A DNA stretch of 64,000 nucleotides from Alcanivorax sp. 1008 (GTDB taxonomy: Bacteria > Pseudomonadota > Gammaproteobacteria > Pseudomonadales > Alcanivoracaceae): NCBI RefSeq assembly GCF_020667895.1, contig NZ_JAFMPS010000002.1, positions 449,131-513,130 of the forward strand, in the 5' to 3' direction. Below, one piece after another: positions 57,178-64,000 of the stretch (its first letter is position 1; the number at the start of each line of letters is the position of its first letter). A program made the translations under genes and the position numbers. The notes beneath the pieces are model-generated. The model ran no database searches. It was not told where the DNA came from and was given only the letters and a program-made list of their open reading frames with translations.

Positions 57178-58275
57178 TCAGGAAATTTCGTTGCCGGGGT
57201 AACGGCGGCAGTAACCTCCGGCAACGCGCTGGATATGACCGCTGATCTCCAGGCTAGATAGTTTGGATGTCAGGTCCTGAATGGCAATGCCACTGCGCTG
57301 GTGCAGTTGATCAATGCTGTTGGGGCCGGTGATGAAATGTCTTAGTAAGGGGTCGGTGTGGCGGCTATGGCCGCAACCTGAGCGCTCACTGGTGCTTTCG
57401 GCCAGCGAGGTCAGGCTGCTGAATACTGCCTGCACATCATGCAGAGACTCCAGCCAGTTGGCGCCGTCACGCAATAATCGGTGGCAGCCCTTGCTCAATG
57501 GGTTGTGAATTGAACCGGGAATGGCAAATACTTCCCTGCCCTGTTGCAACGCCAGCCGTGCTGTTATCAAAGAGCCAGAGTGCTCTGCAGCCTCAACCAC
57601 AATGGTGGCCAATGACAGGCCGCTGATTAGCCGATTGCGCTGTGGGAAAAACTCTTTGCGGGGCGCCAGTCCCGGTGGAAACTCAGTTACCAGTGTGCCG
57701 CTGCCGTGGATGATCTGCTCCGCCAGTGGCCGGTTACGTGGTGGGTAGCATGGGCCAGGACCATGACCCAGCACGGCAATTGTGGTGCCTGCTTGTAGCG
57801 CGCCTTCATGGGCAGCGCGATCAATGCCAAGGGCAAGCCCGCTGGTGATGGTGAACCCGGCACCGGCAAGTACTCGGGCAAAACGCCGCGCATTGTCGAG
57901 CCCTTCCGCGGAGGCATGGCGCGCACCCACCATCGCCAGTTGCGGCCTGCCCAGCAGCTGCGCATTGCCGCGCACAAACAGCAGCGCCGGCGCCGCATCA
58001 ATATCGACGAGCAATGGCGGCCACTCTGATGATGCAGCGGTTAATATCTGCCAGCCATCTTGTTCCAGTTGTCCCCGGACCCGTTGTGGCTCGCCGCACT
58101 TCAGCAGCTTCACCAGCCTTTGTGAGGTTTGTTCACGGATGCGCGCTCGCCGCCGTCGCGCCGGGCTGAGTAAATCGTTGATGTTGGCCGCCGGTTCGCT
58201 TAGCCAGCGAGCCAACTCATTACTGCTGCCTGCGCAGGCCAGACAGGCGCTGAGTACCAAAGTGTCGCGATCCAT
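57178..58275 (-). CDS. dprA: DNA processing protein DprA
   Basis: 365 residues. DprA loads RecA on single-stranded DNA taken up in transformation, and it is also found in non-competent bacteria. The Rossmann-like core shows [11 protein letters not shown] near residue 117, [16 protein letters not shown] near 141, the [17 protein letters not shown] signature near 207, and [27 protein letters not shown] near 235. A C-terminal winged-helix-like part follows. It is separated by a terminator from the LysM gene upstream. Confidence 0.95.
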   Translation of the reverse strand: MDRDTLVLSACLACAGSSNELARWLSEPAANINDLLSPARRRRARIREQTSQRLVKLLKCGEPQRVRGQLEQDGWQILTAASSEWPPLLVDIDAAPALLFVRGNAQLLGRPQLAMVGARHASAEGLDNARRFARVLAGAGFTITSGLALGIDRAAHEGALQAGTTIAVLGHGPGPCYPPRNRPLAEQIIHGSGTLVTEFPPGLAPRKEFFPQRNRLISGLSLATIVVEAAEHSGSLITARLALQQGREVFAIPGSIHNPLSKGCHRLLRDGANWLESLHDVQAVFSSLTSLAESTSERSGCGHSRHTDPLLRHFITGPNSIDQLHQRSGIAIQDLTSKLSSLEISGHIQRVAGGYCRRYPGNEIS

Positions 58276-58294
58276 GCGAAGTATCCAGACATAA

Positions 58295-58325
58295 AAAAAC
58301 CCGGCGAGGCTATCACCGGGTTTTT
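58295..58325 (-). terminator. Rho-independent terminator of the LysM gene
   Basis: Stem AAAAACCCGG (58295-58304) with CCGGGTTTTT (58316-58325), 11-base loop, and seven T on the minus strand (58293-58299). It ends the LysM transcript 20 bases before dprA, so dprA may need its own promoter or read-through. Confidence 0.88.
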
Positions 58326-58346
58326 GCGTAGCAAATAGCCGATTGC

Positions 58347-59456
58347 TTACATATCTGGCAGGCTGCCAGCGGGGTTGGTAGCTATATCATTCATTCGAAT
58401 CGGCAAAGAAGACTGCACGATCAAGCCATAGGATACCTTCTCGAAGACCCGGAAAAGAACCATGGTTCCGGCCTTTGTATCTGGCAGCTGGACCATGCTT
58501 TTGCTCAGTGGATCCTTGACTCGCTCGCCAGATTGATTGACCTCGAGAACGTGACCATCCCGAAGACCGTCGCGACTTCCCTTGTTAACTACCACCACAT
58601 CGTTGCGGGCAACACTGTGCAGGCGATCGAAGAAGCGAATAATGCGTGCTTCAACCTTGGTATCCGGTGCTGCTGGATAGAAAGTTGACTGCATGCGACC
58701 TTCGCGGCTGGTGAAGAGGCGGTCCTGTGGACGGATGTCCTCCTGCGAAATAATGACGCGGAAAGTGGCGACATCATCTTTCTGGTCCGTGGTTCGTACG
58801 GTGCCAATTTTCAGCGCTTCAATACCAAGAATCTCTCTGGTCTCCGGATCTACGTACTGGTAGCCGACGCGGAACACACCATAGGACTGAATCAATTCCG
58901 CCCACTTGTTGACCGGGTCACGGGCGTACACGGTGTCACCGGAGGCGTACACCACACGGCGGTCAGAGCCGGCAATGATATAAGGCGCCTGAGAGGCTTC
59001 CTCTTTGTTGACTACCAAAGCTTCTCGCAAAAAGGTCTGGATGCTGCTCACTGGAATCATCGGGATGGCAGAATCAAGTGGCAGCTCACGTACCTGCGGC
59101 GACAACTTTACCAGCGAACCGTCAGTCATCATTTTGACGGTTTCTTTGCCTGCCGCCGCACCACGCTCAACTTGCAACTGCGGGCGGCCGTCGACGTAAA
59201 CCATGCGAATCACGTCACCGGGGTAGATCAGGTGAGGGTTGCCAATTTCTTCATTGACGTGCCACAGCTCTGGCCACTGCCAGGGGCTTTCCAGAAACTG
59301 ACCGGAAATATCCCAAAGAGTATCTCCCTGCTTGACGTAGTACACTTCCGGGTGCCCGTTTTTCAGGGTGACATTCGCCGAAGCCTGAAGGGCACCGAGA
59401 CCGGCAACCGTCACCAGCAGTCCGGCGGACAGGGTGCGCAGGAGCGATTTCATCAT
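58347..59456 (-). CDS. LysM domain envelope protein
   Basis: 369 residues, with a signal peptide (about residues 1-27) and a LysM domain near residues 38-88 (YYVKQGDTLWDISGQFL, ending LIYPGDVI) that binds peptidoglycan. The remaining about 280 residues are beta-rich and of unknown function. Homologues sit next to def-fmt-rsmB and dprA in many Gammaproteobacteria, which suggests a conserved envelope role. AAGGA lies eight bases before the first ATG. It is divergent from def. Confidence 0.9.
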   Translation of the reverse strand: MMKSLLRTLSAGLLVTVAGLGALQASANVTLKNGHPEVYYVKQGDTLWDISGQFLESPWQWPELWHVNEEIGNPHLIYPGDVIRMVYVDGRPQLQVERGAAAGKETVKMMTDGSLVKLSPQVRELPLDSAIPMIPVSSIQTFLREALVVNKEEASQAPYIIAGSDRRVVYASGDTVYARDPVNKWAELIQSYGVFRVGYQYVDPETREILGIEALKIGTVRTTDQKDDVATFRVIISQEDIRPQDRLFTSREGRMQSTFYPAAPDTKVEARIIRFFDRLHSVARNDVVVVNKGSRDGLRDGHVLEVNQSGERVKDPLSKSMVQLPDTKAGTMVLFRVFEKVSYGLIVQSSLPIRMNDIATNPAGSLPDM

Positions 59457-59616
59457 TACCGGATTCCTTTTATCATTATTGGCGTGGTCCCAAGTTGCCT
59501 CTCCCGGGGGTGCTGAGCAAGCCCGATTCAGGCGGTATTTGGAACCGATATTAGCAACGTGATCATAGCGTTAGCAACCATATTTAGAGTGTTGTCGCAA
59601 CTTCAGGGCCGGACCT

Positions 59617-60120
59617 ATGGCATTACTTGAGATTCTTGAATTTCCGGATCCCCGCCTGCGTACCGTAGCAAAGCCGGTTCAGCAGGTGGATGACGGACTG
59701 CGCAAATTGATCGACGACATGTTTGAAACCATGTACGCAGCTCCTGGTATCGGTCTGGCGGCCACTCAGGTGAATGTCCATAAGCGACTGTTAGTGCTGG
59801 ATGTTTCCGAGGACGGTGATCAGCCCATGGTGTTTATCAACCCGCAGATCACACCGATCGGTTCCGATACCAAGCCCTATGAGGAGGGCTGCTTATCGGT
59901 GCCCGGCTTCCACGAACAGGTGGTGCGGCCGGATCGCATCCTGGTGCGGGCGCTAGACCGACATGGTGAGCAGTTCGAGATGGAGGCTGACGGCCTGTTG
60001 GCAGTCTGTCTGCAGCATGAAATCGACCATCTGGATGGCAAGCTTTTCGTTGATCACGTGTCCCGGTTGAAGCGTGAGCGCATCCGGAAAAAGCTGGAAA
60101 AGGTCCAGCGTCACGCCTGA
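59617..60120 (+). CDS. def: Peptide deformylase
   Basis: 167 residues. It removes the formyl group from nascent proteins using a metal ion. All three motifs are present: GIGLAATQV (near residue 45), EEGCLSVPG (near 88) and QHEIDHLDG (near 132), which hold the cysteine and two histidine ligands. The ATG is 160 bases from the LysM gene start; fmt follows 36 bases later. Confidence 0.98.
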   Translation: MALLEILEFPDPRLRTVAKPVQQVDDGLRKLIDDMFETMYAAPGIGLAATQVNVHKRLLVLDVSEDGDQPMVFINPQITPIGSDTKPYEEGCLSVPGFHEQVVRPDRILVRALDRHGEQFEMEADGLLAVCLQHEIDHLDGKLFVDHVSRLKRERIRKKLEKVQRHA

Positions 60121-60156
60121 TTCCCTGTTTTCTGGCTCCTTCACGAGGTCTGTCCG

Positions 60157-61083
60157 TTGCGCATTGTGTTTGCCGGCACGCCGGAATTTGCTGCTGAAAG
60201 TCTGGCGGCACTGCTTGCTTCTTCCCATCAGGTGATTGCTGTGCTGACCCAGCCAGATCGCCCCGCCGGGCGCGGTCGGGCGCTACAGCCCAGCCCGGTC
60301 AAGGCGCTTGCCCTGGAGCATGGCATCCCGGTTCTTCAGCCGGAAAACCTGAAGGGTAAGGCGGTCTGCGATGAGCTGGCCACCTTGGCTGCGGATGTCA
60401 TGGTGGTGGTGGCCTACGGGCTGATTATTCCCCGTCATGTACTTTCCCTGCCACGGCTCGGTTGCATTAACGTGCATGGCTCTCTGCTGCCGCGCTGGCG
60501 CGGCGCCGCGCCAATTCAGCGTGCCATCGCTGCGGGTGATGATGAAACCGGGGTGGGCATTATGCAGATGGAGGCCGGTCTGGATACTGGCCCGGTATTG
60601 CTTGAGGCGCGCACAGCTATTAGCCCTGACGATACCGGAGGCAGTCTTCATGACCGCCTTGCCGAGTTGGGGGCCAAAGCGCTGGTGCAAGCACTTGCTG
60701 ACCTTGAGAGCCTTCAAAATAAAGCCTCGCCCCAGCCACAGGAAGGTGTTACCTACGCCCACAAGCTGACCAAGGAAGAGGCTCAGCTGGACTGGGCCAA
60801 GCCAGCCGGCCAGCTAGCCCGTGAGGTTCGCGCGTTTAACCCCTGGCCAGTTAGTTGGGTGCCTCGTCCGGAAGGCCCAATGCGGGTCTTGGCGGCAACG
60901 GCTGCTGGCGGCGCCGGCCAGCCTGGTCAGGTGTTGTCGGTATCCCCGGCGGGCATTGAAGTGGCCTGCGGTGAAGGTAGCCTGCGGCTGACACGGATTC
61001 AGCTGCCGGGTAAAAAGCCCCTGCCGGTGGCGGACCTGCTGCGTGGTCATGCCGATCTCTTCTACACCGGGCAGGAGCTCTGA
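60157..61083 (+). CDS. fmt: Methionyl-tRNA formyltransferase
   Basis: 308 residues from TTG 60157 ([16 protein letters not shown]), the only start that keeps the conserved N terminus; GAGG lies about nine bases before. It adds a formyl group to initiator tRNA. Catalytic motif [20 protein letters not shown] (near residue 105) is complete. Overlaps rsmB. Rare TTG start may limit expression. Confidence 0.96.
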   Translation: MRIVFAGTPEFAAESLAALLASSHQVIAVLTQPDRPAGRGRALQPSPVKALALEHGIPVLQPENLKGKAVCDELATLAADVMVVVAYGLIIPRHVLSLPRLGCINVHGSLLPRWRGAAPIQRAIAAGDDETGVGIMQMEAGLDTGPVLLEARTAISPDDTGGSLHDRLAELGAKALVQALADLESLQNKASPQPQEGVTYAHKLTKEEAQLDWAKPAGQLAREVRAFNPWPVSWVPRPEGPMRVLAATAAGGAGQPGQVLSVSPAGIEVACGEGSLRLTRIQLPGKKPLPVADLLRGHADLFYTGQEL

Positions 61084-62372
61084 TGGCTGACAATGTGCGT
61101 GTGCTGGCGGTGCGCGGCCTGCTTAAGATCCTGCCGGCGGAGGGTGGCGGTAAAAGCCTGCGCGAAGTGCTTGCCGACCAGCCGGTGCTATTGGCGGCAG
61201 AGCGGGGGCTGCTGGCGGACCTGATGTTTGGTGTTTGTCGCCACCAGCGGCTGCTCGATCACTGGCTCAATGAGCAGATGGACAAGCCCTTGAAAAGCTC
61301 CGCCAAGTCGGTACGTCTGGCGTTGCTGTGTGGCATCTATGAGCTGTGGTTCAGCGAGCGGCCGCAGCACGCGGTGGTCAATGCCTGGCCCGATGTCTGC
61401 CGGGCTCTAAATGCTCCCTGGGCCGCCGGTTTGTGCAATGCGCTAATGCGCAAAGCCAGCCGAAGCAGTGCGGCGGAAGTGGGCCGTCACCTTGATATTC
61501 CAGTGCGCTGTTCCTTGCCAGACTGGCTTTGGCAGCGACTTGATCAGGCCTGGCCAGAGCAGGCCAATGACATCGCCGAAGCTGCTTTGCTTGCCCCTCC
61601 TTTTACCATGCGTTTGAGCGATCCATCTGCCGAAGCGGCATTGGTCGAAGATGGTTTCCAAGTACGCCGTGGCTCTCTGGCCCCTCAGGCGGCCTATCTT
61701 TCGCCGGCGCGGCCGGTACAGCAGGTGCCCGGCTTTAAAGAGGGGCTACTGTCGGTACAAGACGAAGCGGCCCAGTTGCCGGCCCTGTTAATAGAGGCTC
61801 CCAAGGGCGGCCGTATTCTGGATGCCTGCGCTGCGCCAGGAGGCAAAACCGGGCAGCTGGCGGAGTATTTCCCGGATGCTGAGCTGATCGCACTGGATAT
61901 TGATGGCAGCCGTTTACAACGGGTTCGTGACAACCTGAACCGGCTGCATCGCTCGGCAATTTTGCTTACGGGTGATGCGGGCAAGCCGGACAGCTGGTGG
62001 GATGGCCAGCCGTTTGATGCGGTATTGCTGGATGCGCCCTGTTCCGCCACCGGCATCCTGCGTCGCCAGCCAGACTTGAAATGGCACCGTCGCGATAGCG
62101 ATATCGACAGCCTGTGTGGTTTACAGGCCCGCATACTGGATGCAATATGGCCGCTTGTCAGGCCGGGTGGCGTGCTGGTTTATGCCACCTGTTCGATACT
62201 TCCGGAAGAAAACGCCGGGCAGGTGCAAGCCTTCCTGGCAAGGCACGGGGATGCCCGCGAAGATACGCCCGTTGAGGCCCGTTCGGTTATCACTGCACAC
62301 GGCTGCCAGTTGCTGCCTGTGGCGGATGGCCCTGACGGTTTCTTTTATGCCCGTATGCGCAAAACGGACTGA
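61083..62372 (+). CDS. rsmB: 16S rRNA (cytosine967-C5)-methyltransferase
   Basis: 429 residues. An N-terminal NusB-like domain (about 1-140) is joined to a SAM methyltransferase. Motifs are LDACAAPGGKTGQLAE near residue 247, DAPCSATGILRRQPDLKW near 315 and YATCSILPEENAGQV near 368; the cysteines are the catalytic pair. Its ATG overlaps the fmt stop (TGATG). trkA follows 15 bases later. Confidence 0.97.
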   Translation: MADNVRVLAVRGLLKILPAEGGGKSLREVLADQPVLLAAERGLLADLMFGVCRHQRLLDHWLNEQMDKPLKSSAKSVRLALLCGIYELWFSERPQHAVVNAWPDVCRALNAPWAAGLCNALMRKASRSSAAEVGRHLDIPVRCSLPDWLWQRLDQAWPEQANDIAEAALLAPPFTMRLSDPSAEAALVEDGFQVRRGSLAPQAAYLSPARPVQQVPGFKEGLLSVQDEAAQLPALLIEAPKGGRILDACAAPGGKTGQLAEYFPDAELIALDIDGSRLQRVRDNLNRLHRSAILLTGDAGKPDSWWDGQPFDAVLLDAPCSATGILRRQPDLKWHRRDSDIDSLCGLQARILDAIWPLVRPGGVLVYATCSILPEENAGQVQAFLARHGDAREDTPVEARSVITAHGCQLLPVADGPDGFFYARMRKTD

Positions 62373-62387
62373 CAGGGAAACTCCGGC

Positions 62388-63761
62388 ATGAAGATCATTA
62401 TTCTTGGTGCCGGACAGGTTGGCGGTACCCTCGCCGAAAACCTCGCCGGCGAACAAAATGACATTACCGTGGTGGACACCGATGGCGCACGTCTGGCGGA
62501 GCTCGCCGAGCGCCTGGATATCGGTACTGTCACTGGCCGTGGTTCCTACCCTGCCATTCTCCGACAGGCCGGCGCTGAAGACGCAGACATGCTTATTGCG
62601 GTGACCAACAGCGACGAAGTCAACATGGTCGCCTGTCAGGTTGCTTATTCATTATTTCGCACCCCTACCAAGATTGCCCGGATACGTGCTGCGGCCTATT
62701 CGCAGAAAGAAAAACTGTTCGGCAACGATGCCCTGCCCATCGATGTGATCATCAGTCCGGAGCAGGTGGTCACCGATTACATCAAGCGTCTTATTGAACA
62801 CCCGGGTGCTTTGCAGGTGGTCAATTTCGCCGGCGGCCGGGTCCAGTTGGTGGCGGTGCGTGCCTATCATGGCGGCCCGCTGGTGGGTAATGCCATTCGC
62901 CAGCTGCGCAAGCACATGCCTAATGTGGATACCCGCGTGGCGGCAATTTTCCGTCACAATCGTGCGCTGCTGCCTGAAGGCAATACCGTTATCGAAGCAG
63001 ATGATGAAGTGTTTTTCATTGCCGCCCGTAATGATATTCGTGCAGTAATGAGCGAGCTGCGCCGGCTGGAACATAACTACAAGCGAGTAGTTATTGCCGG
63101 AGGCGGCAATATTGGCTTCCGTTTGGCGAAAAGCATTGAGACTCGCTACAACGTCAAAATCATCGAGCGTAATGAAGATCGCTGTCAGGTTTTGTCTGAG
63201 CAGTTGCATCACACCGTCGTTATGCATGGCACTGGTACTGACCGGGATCGTCTGATCAAGGCAAATATTGAAAGTGCCGATGTTTTCTGTGCCCTGACCA
63301 ACGATGACGAGGCAAACATCATGGCATCGCTATTGGCCAAACGCCTTGGCGCGCGCAAGGTGATGACGCTGATTAGTAATCCCGCCTATGTGGATCTGGT
63401 GCAGGGGCGTGATATCGACATTGCCATCTCTCCGCAGCAGGCCACCATCGGTAGTCTGCTCACCCATGTTCGTCGTGGGGATATCGTCAACGTCTACTCT
63501 TTGCGTCGTGGTGCTGCTGAGGCCATCGAAGCGGTGGCTCACGGCGATGCTCGTAGCTCCAAGGTAGTGGGTAAGCGCATCGAGGATATTGATCTGCCGG
63601 AAGGCACTAATATCGGCGCCATTGTTCGTCAGGAAAAGGTGCTGATCGCCCACGACCACATTGTTATTGAGGCTGATGACCACGTCATTCTGTTCGTGAT
63701 GGACCGCCGCCGCATCCGCGACGTCGAGAAACTGTTCCAGGTCGGGTTTACCTTCTTCTGA
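62388..63761 (+). CDS. trkA: Trk potassium uptake regulator TrkA
   Basis: 457 residues. Cytoplasmic subunit that binds NAD(H)/ATP and gates TrkH. Two repeats, each an RCK-N ([19 protein letters not shown] at residue 1 and [18 protein letters not shown] near 234) and RCK-C domain, are complete. The gene is directly before trkH with one base between them, consistent with a shared transcript. Confidence 0.97.
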   Translation: MKIIILGAGQVGGTLAENLAGEQNDITVVDTDGARLAELAERLDIGTVTGRGSYPAILRQAGAEDADMLIAVTNSDEVNMVACQVAYSLFRTPTKIARIRAAAYSQKEKLFGNDALPIDVIISPEQVVTDYIKRLIEHPGALQVVNFAGGRVQLVAVRAYHGGPLVGNAIRQLRKHMPNVDTRVAAIFRHNRALLPEGNTVIEADDEVFFIAARNDIRAVMSELRRLEHNYKRVVIAGGGNIGFRLAKSIETRYNVKIIERNEDRCQVLSEQLHHTVVMHGTGTDRDRLIKANIESADVFCALTNDDEANIMASLLAKRLGARKVMTLISNPAYVDLVQGRDIDIAISPQQATIGSLLTHVRRGDIVNVYSLRRGAAEAIEAVAHGDARSSKVVGKRIEDIDLPEGTNIGAIVRQEKVLIAHDHIVIEADDHVILFVMDRRRIRDVEKLFQVGFTFF

Positions 63762-63762
63762 T

Positions 63763-64000
63763 ATGCATCTTGCGCTGATCATCAAGATCCTTGGCATGTT
63801 ACTGATGGTGTTCAGCATCACCATGCTACCCCCTGTGCTGGTTGCATGGATCTATGACGATGGGATGGAGCTACCGTTTCTCAGTGCCTTCGCCATTACC
63901 TTTGCTTCCGGCATGGCTCTGTGGATGATGTTCTTCCGGGTGCGCGAGGAGCTTGGCGTACGGGACGGTTTTCTGATCGTGACCTTGTTCTGGACGGTGC
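63763..64000 (+). CDS. trkH: Trk potassium transporter TrkH, 3' end cut by window edge
   Basis: 79 codons from ATG 63763 are visible: MHLALIIKILGMLLMVFSITM, a membrane segment, a second segment and RDGFLIVTLFWTV, which matches the start of TrkH/TrkG. TrkH is the potassium-conducting membrane subunit. The rest lies beyond the window. Confidence 0.9.
   Translation, partial: MHLALIIKILGMLLMVFSITMLPPVLVAWIYDDGMELPFLSAFAITFASGMALWMMFFRVREELGVRDGFLIVTLFWTV

Overview
The window reads as the replication-origin region of a gammaproteobacterial chromosome. The order mnmE-yidC-rnpA-rpmH / oriC / dnaA-dnaN-recF-gyrB, followed by plsC-glyS-glyQ-tag and, further on, aroE-hemF-tsaC-dprA-lysM-def-fmt-rsmB-trkA-trkH, is the arrangement seen around oriC in Pseudomonas and in marine relatives such as Alcanivorax and Marinobacter. 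Catabolic acyl-CoA genes, an LpxO-type lipid A hydroxylase, an MFS-acyltransferase fusion and Pseudomonas-type parS sites fit that group. I would place it in the Pseudomonadales/Oceanospirillales, perhaps Alcanivorax-like, but I cannot name the genus from sequence alone. No rRNA, tRNA, insertion sequence, prophage or CRISPR array was seen.

Layout. 1-2.8 kb: three rightward genes for exported proteins of unknown role (one cut by the window edge), closed by a strong terminator. 2.9-6.6 kb: mnmE, yidC, rnpA and rpmH, leftward, with a near-consensus sigma-70 promoter in front of rpmH. 6.64-7.08 kb: oriC, with AT-rich DNA and three perfect DnaA boxes. 7.1-13.3 kb: dnaA, dnaN, recF and gyrB, rightward, with two perfect 16-bp parS palindromes, both inside recF. 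13.3-17.2 kb: plsC, glyS and glyQ, leftward. 17.3-24.4 kb: tag, small membrane and envelope genes, a TetR regulator with a phospholipid transporter/acyltransferase fusion, VanZ, a DUF4124 protein and LpxO.

24.4-33.6 kb is the most accessory-looking part. It holds HMG-CoA lyase, a VOC protein, two alpha/beta hydrolases, OsmC, an acyl-CoA dehydrogenase and a GntR/FCD regulator. Matching TGTAT-CAAT sites at the divergent promoter and before the dehydrogenase suggest a local regulon. A REP-like inverted pair, a chromate transporter, a DsbA-fold isomerase and a DUF4336 protein follow. 33.6-42.1 kb: ftsY-ftsE-ftsX, a pair of M16 peptidase-like proteins, rsmD and a chain of tightly coupled small genes. 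42.1-49.1 kb: a cold-shock gene with a long leader, argA, ilvD, a double-domain DsbA-fold protein, MAPEG, DUF423, thiS and thiG. 49.1-64 kb: an orphan ribbon-helix-helix protein, a MATE exporter, trmB, yheV, prlC, a gamma-carbonic anhydrase and the conserved block aroE to trkH, with trkH cut by the right edge.

Most of the window is housekeeping DNA. I did not find a convincing new multi-gene system. The best leads are the putative GntR regulon, the TetR operator pair with the MFS-PlsC fusion, the double HCCA-isomerase-like protein with a degenerate first domain, a 13-bp tandem repeat upstream of argA, and a possible coupled micro-ORF between the MATE gene and the orphan antitoxin-like gene.
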